From Bacillota bacterium (GTDB taxonomy: Bacteria > Bacillota > Clostridia > Lachnospirales > Lachnospiraceae): DNA of 64,000 nt. Positions 36,081 through 43,839 of this stretch are shown here, piece by piece; position 1 is the stretch's first letter; every line of letters starts with the position of its first letter. The translations under genes were made by a program, and so were the position numbers. The DNA is taken from the NCBI GenBank assembly GCA_023390555.1, contig JAEWCQ010000033.1, positions 62,001 to 126,000 on the forward strand, given 5' to 3'. The notes under the pieces were generated by a model, which did no database searches, had not been told where the DNA came from, and saw only the letters and a list, made by a program, of their open reading frames with translations.

Positions 36081-36191
36081 ATGACACTTGGACTTACGAA
36101 AGAAGAACAGATTCAGAAACGGTTTCTTGAAAAAGTCAGATGGTTGCAGTCGGTGGAGGAAGAGAAGGGGCATGCAGATTCGGGGGAATAG
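36081..36191 (+). CDS. Possible small protein ahead of the GGDEF gene
   Basis: 36 residues (MTLGLTKEEQIQKRFLEK...), helical and charged. It overlaps the GGDEF start by 20 nt, so it could be a translationally coupled leader. AAGGGG abuts the ATG, which is poor spacing. I do not recognise it and coding status is uncertain. Confidence 0.3.
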   Translation: MTLGLTKEEQIQKRFLEKVRWLQSVEEEKGHADSGE

Positions 36192-37242
36192 AGATTACGT
36201 AGATGAGAATGAATGGATGGGAGTAATCTTTGTATCGATGTGGAGATTACTGCTCATATGTACAGCGGCGGAAATTGCACTGCTTGCGGGATGGACGGGG
36301 ACAGACGGAACTTCTTTTGGGGAGGAGGTCAGAAGAGATCTGATCGTGCCCTGTGCCATACAAAGCGCGGTTGTGATTTTTACAAAACTGTTTTTTTTGA
36401 AGTGCCGGGATACGCTGAGTGATCTTCAGCTTGTCGGGGTATCTGTTTTTTTGACAAATTTTTTTGCAGCCGTTATGGTCGTGACACATCCGGATGTGAC
36501 GTTTCTTTCCGCATTTCTTTTTGTACCAATTGTACTCGTATCGGTATATAAGAGAAAGGAACTGATCCGGATTCAATTTTGGATCACAATCCTGCTCTAT
36601 CTTTGGAACCGCCTGTTTCTGATCCCGGACCGAGCATTTGCAGTTGACGTTTCCGCTGCTGGGGATATCACTGCCTTTCTGGTTCTGGCGCTTGCGTTTG
36701 CGGTGTTGGGAGAGCAGATACGGAAATCTTCCATACAGCTGGATATTCAGGTGTGGAAGGATTCTCTGACCAATCTGTATAACCATGAGGCTTTTTACGA
36801 AGAGCTCAAGAACCAGATGGAACTGTTCGAGGAAAAGCGGGAATCGTTTTCCATTTTTGTCATTGACATTGATAATTTTAAGCAGGTAAATGATACCTAT
36901 GGTCATGCTTACGGGGATGAGGTAATCCGAACAGTTGCGCATGTCATTGAAAAGAATCGCGGATCGAAGGATTTTGCAGCACGTTATGGCGGAGAGGAAT
37001 TCGCCATGATATGTCCGGGAAAACGGGCAAAAGAAGTGGTGATCGTTGCGGATAAGATTCGTAGAGAGATTGCGGAAAGATCCATAGAATCAAAACAGGA
37101 GCCGAAGTGTTTTACCGTCAGCATCGGTGTCGCGGAATATTGTCATACCTATCAGACCGGCAGTTCTTTTTTTGAAGAAGCCGATCAGGCATTGTATGAG
37201 GCGAAAGCTACCGGGAAAAATAAGGTTTGCTGTAACAGATAG
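36172..37242 (+). CDS. GGDEF-domain diguanylate cyclase, membrane-bound
   Basis: 356 residues. About six hydrophobic helices (residues 15-180) form a membrane sensor of no recognised type. Then a GGDEF domain starting at WKDSLTNLYNHEAFYEEL, with FVIDIDNFKQVNDTYGHAYGDEV and the active-site loop RYGGEEFAM (GGEEF at 273-277). It should make cyclic di-GMP. The usual inhibitory RxxD site just before the loop is GSKD, so product inhibition may be lost. The ATG at 36172 is chosen by the purine-rich GGAGGAAGAGAAGGGG upstream. Confidence 0.9.
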   Translation: MQIRGNRDYVDENEWMGVIFVSMWRLLLICTAAEIALLAGWTGTDGTSFGEEVRRDLIVPCAIQSAVVIFTKLFFLKCRDTLSDLQLVGVSVFLTNFFAAVMVVTHPDVTFLSAFLFVPIVLVSVYKRKELIRIQFWITILLYLWNRLFLIPDRAFAVDVSAAGDITAFLVLALAFAVLGEQIRKSSIQLDIQVWKDSLTNLYNHEAFYEELKNQMELFEEKRESFSIFVIDIDNFKQVNDTYGHAYGDEVIRTVAHVIEKNRGSKDFAARYGGEEFAMICPGKRAKEVVIVADKIRREIAERSIESKQEPKCFTVSIGVAEYCHTYQTGSSFFEEADQALYEAKATGKNKVCCNR

Positions 37243-37411
37243 TTGCGGCAGACTTTTTTGATTTAGAGAAGCTGTTTTCACGTGGAAGCGTAGAAGTTTT
37301 GAGCCCTGTGAATGAAAAAGCTTTGTATCATGACTGAAATTTTTTTCTAAAATGTGGAAAACTGAAGAAAGAAGCAGGATTGTCTCGTTATCTAATAAAG
37401 AAAGGAATTTA

Positions 37412-37454
37412 TTGACAAATAAAAATAGAAATGTTACTGTATTAGTAATATAGT
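37412..37454 (+). promoter_or_regulatory. Promoter and operator-like palindrome of the ABC exporter operon
   Basis: TTGACA (37412-37417), 17-nt spacer, TACTGT (37435-37440). A near-perfect 19-bp palindrome, ACTGTATTA-G-TAATATAGT (37436-37454, one mismatch per arm of nine), covers the -10 and the start site. No regulator gene is adjacent. Confidence 0.65.
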
Positions 37455-37482
37455 ACAATAACACAATAAAAGGAGGAGCATC

Positions 37483-38193
37483 ATGGAAGCGTTAATTGAT
37501 GTAAGAGATATGAGAAAGATATACAATCCCGGTGAAAATGAAGTGCATGCACTGGATGGCATATCCCTTCAGATTGCGCCCGGAGAGTTTGTTGCAATCA
37601 TAGGTCAGTCCGGTTCCGGCAAATCCACTCTGATGAATATGCTGGGCTGTCTGGATATTCCGACATCCGGCGAATATTATCTGGATGGCAGAGATGTTGC
37701 AGGACTGGAAGATGATGAATTGTCCGAGATCCGAAATGAAGAAATCGGATTTATTTTTCAGGGATTTAATCTGATACCGAATCTGACGGCGCTGGAAAAT
37801 GTGGAGCTGCCACTGATCTACCGTAAGATTCCGGCGGCAAAGCGGCGTGAGCTGGCAGTGGACTCCCTGCGCAAGGTCGGCCTTGAAAACAGAATGGATC
37901 ATAAACCGGCAGAGATGTCCGGAGGTCAGCAGCAGAGAGCAGCGATCGCAAGAGCCCTGGCGGCAAAACCCCCGGTAATCTTAGCAGATGAGCCGACGGG
38001 TAATCTGGATTCCAAATCGAGCATTGACATCATGCGAATTCTCAGAAATTTGCACGAAGAAGGCCGAACGGTCATTTTGATCACGCACGATAACGGAATT
38101 GCCCAGAGTGCGAAACGGATCATCCGTATCATGGACGGAAAGATAGAATCCGACTATCAGAATGATAACCTAAAAATATATGGGGAAGAGTAA
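37483..38193 (+). CDS. ABC transporter ATP-binding protein, MacB/LolD type
   Basis: 236 residues. Walker A GQSGSGKST, the Q-loop FIFQGFNLIPNLTALENVELPL typical of the MacB/LolD group, signature MSGGQQQRAAIARAL, Walker B VILADEPTGNLD and the H-loop ILITHD. It powers the FtsX-type permease two genes downstream. AGGAGG precedes the ATG. Export of an antimicrobial peptide, antibiotic or lipid is typical for the group; the substrate here is unknown. Confidence 0.94.
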   Translation: MEALIDVRDMRKIYNPGENEVHALDGISLQIAPGEFVAIIGQSGSGKSTLMNMLGCLDIPTSGEYYLDGRDVAGLEDDELSEIRNEEIGFIFQGFNLIPNLTALENVELPLIYRKIPAAKRRELAVDSLRKVGLENRMDHKPAEMSGGQQQRAAIARALAAKPPVILADEPTGNLDSKSSIDIMRILRNLHEEGRTVILITHDNGIAQSAKRIIRIMDGKIESDYQNDNLKIYGEE

Positions 38194-38203
38194 AGGAGCG
38201 TAT

Positions 38204-39643
38204 ATGGCAGCAGGAAAGAAGAAAAAGAAAATTGTGAAATGGATCGTACTGGCAATCATTTTAGTTCTGGTTGTTGTAATGATATCCCAGTGCGGAAGAG
38301 GTGCGAATCAGACAAAGACCGTTGATGTCACGGAAGTCAAAAAGGGAGAAGTCACCTCGACTCTGGATACAAGCGGAACCGTGGCAAGTGAAGATACGAA
38401 AACCTACGTATCACCGGTTACGGCAGAAATCGCGGAAGTGAGTGCCAAAGCAGGTCAGGAGGTAAAGAGCGGCGACTATCTGATTACATACGATACGGCG
38501 TCACTTGAATCCAGTTACTCACAGGCGGAATTGCAGGCAAAATCTGCGGATGCGACGAATGCGGACACCATTGCAAAGAGCAATGAAAATTCACAGGAAG
38601 TAAAAGATCAGACAAACACAATAGCATCTTTAAATTCTCAAATCACAGCCGCACAGGCAGATGTGACAAATACACAGGCGGCATTGGCCCAGAATCAGTC
38701 AGACACCACCAATGTAAGTTCCCAGCTGAGCGACTATCAGAAGAAAGTGGCGGGTGCGGACAAGAATACTTCTGCGAGTGATCTGGCAGAGTGGAACAAG
38801 GCGGTCGAAGACCTGACGGCACAGGCAAATACGCTGAGTGCTGAGGCGGCAACGCTGCAGGCAGATCTGGAAACCAAGACGGCAAATCTCACATCCCTGC
38901 AGGCAGACCTTGCAACGGCCGAGTCAAAAAAAGAGGCGGCAGAGGCAGGTGTCTTATCCGACAATGCCAAGGCCAGCCTGAATTACAGTTCAAAAGCAAC
39001 TTCTCTGAGTGTAACAAATGCAGAGGATGATCTCTCCAAGGCAAAGGCGGGCATTGCAGCAGAATTTGACGGGATTGTCACCTCGGTAGAGGCAATCGGA
39101 GGTTCCATGGCAGCCGAAGGGCAGTCACTTGTGACTGTGGCAAATTCCAATGCCATGAAAGTGGATTTCCAGGTTTCCAAGTATAACCTTTCCGATCTGC
39201 AGACCGGTCAGAAAGTGACGGTTACCGTTTTAGATAACACCTATAGCGGAACGGTAAGCAGTATCAGCAAAATGGCAACTGTGGAGGCTTCCGCAACCAC
39301 AACCGGCACCGGAACAGCTTCGAAGGTTTCAGCAGAAGTTCATATAGAGAACCCGGACAGCAATCTGATTCTGGGAATGGATGCGAAACTCTCCATCTCG
39401 TTGGGAAGTGTCAAGGATGTGCTCGTAGTACCGGTTGCTGCGGTCAACACAGACACGGACGGGGATTTTGTATATGTGGTAGAGAATGGTGTGGTGAAAC
39501 GAAAAGCAGTAACGACGGGCCTGTACGGGAAAGAGCAGGTACAGATTACCAAGGGATTAGAGGAAGGTGATCATGTGATTTCCGTTGTGGATTCGGATAT
39601 TGAAGAGGGTATGACCGTTGTCGAAAACCTCGTAAAAGAGTAA
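38204..39643 (+). CDS. MacA-like periplasmic-adaptor (HlyD family) protein
   Basis: 479 residues. Basic N-terminus and one membrane helix (WIVLAIILVLVVVMI). Then a barrel-sandwich half (VTAEIAEVSAKAGQEVKSGDYLITY), a long Ala/Gln-rich coiled coil (about residues 95-260), the second half (AGIAAEFDGIVTSVEAIGGSM) and a beta-barrel plus C-terminal domain (LVVPVAAVNTDTDGDFVYVV). In Gram-positives such adaptors are thought to link the permease to the outside. The ATG at 38204 follows AAAGGAG. Confidence 0.92.
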   Translation: MAAGKKKKKIVKWIVLAIILVLVVVMISQCGRGANQTKTVDVTEVKKGEVTSTLDTSGTVASEDTKTYVSPVTAEIAEVSAKAGQEVKSGDYLITYDTASLESSYSQAELQAKSADATNADTIAKSNENSQEVKDQTNTIASLNSQITAAQADVTNTQAALAQNQSDTTNVSSQLSDYQKKVAGADKNTSASDLAEWNKAVEDLTAQANTLSAEAATLQADLETKTANLTSLQADLATAESKKEAAEAGVLSDNAKASLNYSSKATSLSVTNAEDDLSKAKAGIAAEFDGIVTSVEAIGGSMAAEGQSLVTVANSNAMKVDFQVSKYNLSDLQTGQKVTVTVLDNTYSGTVSSISKMATVEASATTTGTGTASKVSAEVHIENPDSNLILGMDAKLSISLGSVKDVLVVPVAAVNTDTDGDFVYVVENGVVKRKAVTTGLYGKEQVQITKGLEEGDHVISVVDSDIEEGMTVVENLVKE

Positions 39644-39655
39644 GGGGGAAGACCT

Positions 39656-40888
39656 ATGTCACAGCTGTTGGAATATATTAAGATGGCCTTCACCAATATC
39701 AAGGCAAATAAGGGCCGGTCTTTCCTCACCATGCTCGGAATCATTATCGGTATTTCTTCCGTCATCATGGTAATAGCCATAGGAAACGGAGCCAAGAACG
39801 TAATCACAGAACAGATGGCAGGTATTGGTTCCGGCCAGATTTATCTGTATACCTATGACTCAACGGGAAGCTATTATATTACGAATGACGATATCGAGGC
39901 AATCAAAGAAGATGTGGATGGAATCAAGGGAATCTCAGCTCAGAACAGCATTGAAGGTTCCCTGACAACCAAAAAAGGAGATTTTACGGTCAGCGGATCG
40001 GGTGTTATGGCGGATTACCAGTATTTTGAGACCAGTGGGATATCCAAAGGACGATTCTTTAATGAGCAGGAATATCTTTCCGGTCAGCCGGTAGCCATAA
40101 TCAGTGAAGACGATGCGATTCGCCTCTTTGGATCGACAGACGTGATCGGTATGGATCTGGATGTGGTCATGAATGGAGACACGATTACGTTTACGATTAT
40201 CGGTGTGCAGAAACCGCAGGAAAGCTCCTTCATGAGTTTTGTCTATGAGAACTCACCGGTTCAGCTGACGTTCCCGCTTACGGTGTTTGAAAGAATCTAT
40301 GGCGTTGAAATGGATGATTTCTACAGCGTTAATCTGCTGGCGGAAGACGGTGCAGATACGTATGACATCACAACACAGGTGGCAAATCTGATGGAGCGGC
40401 GTCACCAGTGCCAGGGACAGGATATCTATCAGTTTGAGAATTTCAGTGATTATATGTCCATTGTGGATACGGTAATCAACACTGTGACCGTATTTATTTC
40501 ACTGGTCGCTGCGATTTCACTTGTTGTCGGAGGAATCGGTGTTATGAATATCATGCTTGTGTCGGTCACCGAACGAACGCGGGAAATCGGTATTCGAAAG
40601 GCGCTTGGAGCGAAGACGCGCTCCATCATGGTACAGTTCTTATCAGAATCTGCAATCATTACCATGTTGGGCGGTATTATTGGAATTATACTTGGAATCG
40701 GCGGCGCTTACCTCATTTCGAGTATTGTATCCATGGTGAATACGAAGCTGGAATTTACACCGGCGATCAGCATTCCGGCAATCCTGATTGCCACAGCATT
40801 TTCCTGCGGCATTGGTATCTTCTTTGGAATCTATCCGGCAAAGAAGGCTGCGAAAATGAGCCCGATCGAGGCATTAAGAAGATTATAA
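39656..40888 (+). CDS. ABC transporter permease, MacB/FtsX type
   Basis: 410 residues. One N-terminal membrane helix (residues about 20-42, FLTMLGIIIGISSVIMVIAIG), a large extracellular MacB domain (about 45-280), then three C-terminal helices containing GGIGVMNIMLVSVTERTREIGIRKALGAK, the family hallmark. Ends in KAAKMSPIEALRRL. Third gene of the exporter operon. Confidence 0.94.
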   Translation: MSQLLEYIKMAFTNIKANKGRSFLTMLGIIIGISSVIMVIAIGNGAKNVITEQMAGIGSGQIYLYTYDSTGSYYITNDDIEAIKEDVDGIKGISAQNSIEGSLTTKKGDFTVSGSGVMADYQYFETSGISKGRFFNEQEYLSGQPVAIISEDDAIRLFGSTDVIGMDLDVVMNGDTITFTIIGVQKPQESSFMSFVYENSPVQLTFPLTVFERIYGVEMDDFYSVNLLAEDGADTYDITTQVANLMERRHQCQGQDIYQFENFSDYMSIVDTVINTVTVFISLVAAISLVVGGIGVMNIMLVSVTERTREIGIRKALGAKTRSIMVQFLSESAIITMLGGIIGIILGIGGAYLISSIVSMVNTKLEFTPAISIPAILIATAFSCGIGIFFGIYPAKKAAKMSPIEALRRL

Positions 40889-40892
40889 GAAA

Positions 40893-40938
40893 AACTGTCA
40901 CACTTTTGAAGTTCATTCAGTGTGACAGTTCTTTTTTT
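40893..40938. terminator. Terminator shared by the ABC operon and convergent MATE gene
   Basis: Perfect 12-bp stem AACTGTCACACT / AGTGTGACAGTT with seven T residues on the plus strand and a short A/T tract for the minus strand. Confidence 0.9.
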
Positions 40939-42259
40939 CTGTTTTCAAGATCGGTGTACGCAGTATCTGCACGATCAGCGGAATGACCATGAAGACCCAG
41001 ACAATCGGTTCTGCAAGAATCACACCCATGTATTGCAGATGCGGGATCAACAGTGCTGCGATCAGAATCTTGCCGATCAGCTCAATGGAGCTGGAGACGA
41101 TCGGTGTGATATGGTCGCCGATCCCCTGCATGGCGGTGCGGAGAATGCAAATAACCGCTGTAACAAAATACAACAGCGTATCAATTTTTAAATAGAGGGC
41201 GGCATTTGCCGTCACGACCGGATTTGTACTTCCGGTAATGGCATAAATCATCTGCGGAGCGATGGTGTAGCTTAAGAGTATGGTACCAAGACACCACGCC
41301 CAGGTAATCAAAATCGCCTTTTTGATACCTTCCCGGATTCTGCTTATCTGTCCGGCCCCCAGATTCTGTCCGCAGAAGGTTGCCATTGTCGTTCCAAATA
41401 CGCTGAAGGCAAGCATATAGAGTTCCGAAATCTTCCGTGCGGCGGTATGGGCAACGATAATATCCGTTCCAAGTTTGTTGATGGAGGTCTGTAATGCAAC
41501 CGAACCAAGTGACACGAAGGAAGACATAAAGCCCATGGAAAAACCGCAGGACAGCAAATTGCGGAGCATGGAACCGTTGGGCTGCATGTCACAGAGCGAA
41601 AAGCGAAGAAATTCATATTTTTTCCACATGTAAAGAAAACAGCAGATCAATGCGGCCAGCTGGGATAGAACGGTGGCAACCGCAGCCCCCCGGACTCCGG
41701 TATGCAGCACATTGATCAGAAAAAGATCGCCGAAGATGTTCAGAATAACGGATAGTGCCAGAAAAATCAGAGGAGTTACGGAATCTCCGATGGCGCGCAG
41801 TACCGCAGCGCAAATATTGTAGAGCATCGTAATTGTCATTCCGGCAAATATAATGGAAATAAAAGCCGCTGAATCCGGGATAACTGCCTTCGGAATATTC
41901 AATACACGCAGCAGCGGATACAGGAACACCAGACTGAGTACCGTTAGGATCAGAGACATGGCCAGTCCAAGCATGACAGACAGTGCGACAGACTTTTTCA
42001 GATCCTTATAATTACCGGCACCAAAATGCTGTGCCACGATGATGGCAAATCCGTTGGTGAGTCCCTGCAGAAAGCCAATAATCAGATTAGACAAAGAAGT
42101 AGTGGCACCAACGGCTGCAAGGGCGGATTCACCGAGAATAGAGCCCACGATGCGGGTGTCGATCAGACTGTAAGTGAGCTGTAGTACATTTCCAATAAAA
42201 AGAGGAACTGCAAATCCAAATAATAGCTTTGTAATATTCCCTTTGGTTAAATCTTTCAT
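40913..42259 (-). CDS. MATE-family multidrug/metabolite exporter
   Basis: 448 residues with 12 hydrophobic segments in two similar halves. MSKDLTKGNI-like start, FAVPLFIGNVLQLTYSLIDTRIVG, ALAAVGATTSLSNLI, GLTNGFAIIVAQHFGA and CAAVLRAIGDSVTPLIF, with TAMQGIGDHITPI in the second half, are standard DinF/NorM features. It exports organic cations or metabolites using an ion gradient. It begins 14 nt after the CsoR-type gene and is probably cotranscribed with it. Confidence 0.92.
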   Translation of the reverse strand: MKDLTKGNITKLLFGFAVPLFIGNVLQLTYSLIDTRIVGSILGESALAAVGATTSLSNLIIGFLQGLTNGFAIIVAQHFGAGNYKDLKKSVALSVMLGLAMSLILTVLSLVFLYPLLRVLNIPKAVIPDSAAFISIIFAGMTITMLYNICAAVLRAIGDSVTPLIFLALSVILNIFGDLFLINVLHTGVRGAAVATVLSQLAALICCFLYMWKKYEFLRFSLCDMQPNGSMLRNLLSCGFSMGFMSSFVSLGSVALQTSINKLGTDIIVAHTAARKISELYMLAFSVFGTTMATFCGQNLGAGQISRIREGIKKAILITWAWCLGTILLSYTIAPQMIYAITGSTNPVVTANAALYLKIDTLLYFVTAVICILRTAMQGIGDHITPIVSSSIELIGKILIAALLIPHLQYMGVILAEPIVWVFMVIPLIVQILRTPILKTEKKNCHTE

Positions 42260-42273
42260 AAAAGCCTCTTTGT

Positions 42274-42654
42274 CTATTTTATAAATTTGTTGATGGCATC
42301 CTGGAGGTCTTTTAACACCTGTTCATTTCCTGTTTCTACGGCATCCACAACACAATGGTTGATGTGGTCTTCCAGAATGATTTTACCGATATTATTGATG
42401 GCAGAACGGACAGCTGCAATCTGGATCAGTACCTCACTGCAGTCCCGTCCGTCTGCAACCATGGTTTTGATCGCCTCCATATGTCCGATGGCACGGGACA
42501 TCCGGTTCAAGACAGCCTTTGTATTTTCATGCTTATGTTCGTGAAGATGTTCCTGTTCGTGCGGATGCCCGTGTTCATGCGGATGTCCGTGTTCATGAAG
42601 AAGTTCCTGTTCGTGATGATGTCCCTGCTCGTGATGAAGTTCCTGTTCGTGCAT
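42274..42654 (-). CDS. CsoR/RcnR-family metal-sensing repressor with His-rich N-terminus
   Basis: 126 residues. The last about 82 residues are the four-helix CsoR/FrmR fold (VLNRMSRAIGHMEAIKTMV, CSEVLIQIAAVRSAINNIGK). Cys72, His97 and Cys101 have exactly the spacing (25 and 4) of the Cu(I) triad of CsoR. The first 44 residues contain 17 His in HEHGHPHEQ-like repeats, absent from typical family members, and may store or capture metal. The gene lies just upstream of the MATE exporter. It is probably a copper or nickel responsive repressor; the metal is inferred. Confidence 0.88.
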   Translation of the reverse strand: MHEQELHHEQGHHHEQELLHEHGHPHEHGHPHEQEHLHEHKHENTKAVLNRMSRAIGHMEAIKTMVADGRDCSEVLIQIAAVRSAINNIGKIILEDHINHCVVDAVETGNEQVLKDLQDAINKFIK

Positions 42655-42807
42655 GTCGGTCCTGCTCCGTTTCTTCCAGATTTTTATTTATCGTATCACA
42701 AATAGACAAAAAATCCTATAGATAAGTTCAATTTCAGATTGTCAATGGAACTTGCAGAAATAGTGTGGTAAAATGAAAGGAAAAAATGGAAGAGAAGGGA
42801 ATCAAAT

Positions 42808-43728
42808 ATGTGGCTTGCATATGCATGCGGTTCTGCATTTTTTGGAGGAATTTGTGCAATACTGGCGAAAGTGGGAATTAAAAAGACGGATGCAACACTG
42901 GCAACGGCAATCCGGACAGTAGTCGTACTGATCTTTGCCTGGCTGATGGTATGGCTGACAGGTGTTCAGGATGCAATATATGCAATTGACAGGCATACCC
43001 TGCTTTTCCTGGTTCTTTCAGGATTGGCAACCGGAGCCTCCTGGATCTGTTATTTCCGGGCACTTCAGCTGGGTGATGTGAATAAAGTGACGCCGATCGA
43101 TAAATCGAGTACGGTTCTTACGATGATCCTGGCTGTTCTTCTTCTCGGAGAATCCTGGAACCTGGATAGAATCATAGCGGCTGTTGCAATCGGAATCGGA
43201 ACACTTCTGATGATTACCAGACAAAAATCGGGCGGAAGGGCAAAGAGCGGAAACTGGCTTCTTTACGCCGTGCTGTCCGCATTGTTTGCGAGTCTGACTT
43301 CGATCTTGGCAAAGGTTGGAATGGAAGACATACCATCGGATCTTGGTACGGCAATCCGCACGACGGTTGTTCTTATCATGGCATGGATTGTGGTTTTTAT
43401 CGGAAAGAAGCAAAAAGAACTTCGGACAGTAACTTTTCATGATGTTGCCTTTATCAGTCTGTCCGGAATTGCAACCGGAGCCTCCTGGATCTGTTATTAT
43501 CATGCATTGAAACTGGGGGAGGCAGGAATTGTAGTTCCGATTGACAAATTGAGTATTGTGGTCACAGTCGCATTTTCCTCCGTTTTTTTAAATGAAAAGC
43601 TCAGCAAAAGAGCATTTTTTGGGCTTGTGCTGATTGTGGCAGGAACGCTTCTGCTTATCTTTAACGTCAATATCTGGTACCGGATACAGATGATATGGAA
43701 GGGGATGGCGGGTCTTTTTGCTTCGTAG
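42808..43728 (+). CDS. EamA/DMT-family transporter
   Basis: 306 residues, ten membrane helices in two homologous halves. Each half contains AILAKVG, then TAIRT, then a conserved GATGASWICYFRALQLG or GIATGASWICYYHALKLG box ahead of a PIDK motif, showing internal duplication. Drug/metabolite transporters of this group export amino acids or other small metabolites; substrate unknown. GGGAA upstream of the ATG. Single gene. Confidence 0.9.
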   Translation: MWLAYACGSAFFGGICAILAKVGIKKTDATLATAIRTVVVLIFAWLMVWLTGVQDAIYAIDRHTLLFLVLSGLATGASWICYFRALQLGDVNKVTPIDKSSTVLTMILAVLLLGESWNLDRIIAAVAIGIGTLLMITRQKSGGRAKSGNWLLYAVLSALFASLTSILAKVGMEDIPSDLGTAIRTTVVLIMAWIVVFIGKKQKELRTVTFHDVAFISLSGIATGASWICYYHALKLGEAGIVVPIDKLSIVVTVAFSSVFLNEKLSKRAFFGLVLIVAGTLLLIFNVNIWYRIQMIWKGMAGLFAS

Positions 43729-43786
43729 GAAGGCTTGCAATGACAGCGGGTGAAAATGCTGCTCCCTAAGAAATAAAAAAATGCGC

Positions 43787-43806
43787 GTGTACAGGTGACT
43801 GTACAC
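43787..43806. promoter_or_regulatory. Palindrome upstream of the GH31 gene
   Basis: GTGTACAG-GTGA-CTGTACAC, perfect 8-bp arms, 33 nt before the start codon. It could be an operator or a short RNA hairpin. Confidence 0.45.
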
Positions 43807-43839
43807 AAAGGATTGCGGAAAAGACAGGAGGTAAACAGG

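Noticed and set aside
35997..36171. c-di-GMP riboswitch before the GGDEF gene
   Set aside because: None of the GEMM landmark motifs are present in the leader.
42480..42660. Short tandem DNA repeats and long antisense frames over the CsoR gene
   Set aside because: They arise from His/Glu codons of the real gene; the antisense products lack sites and features.
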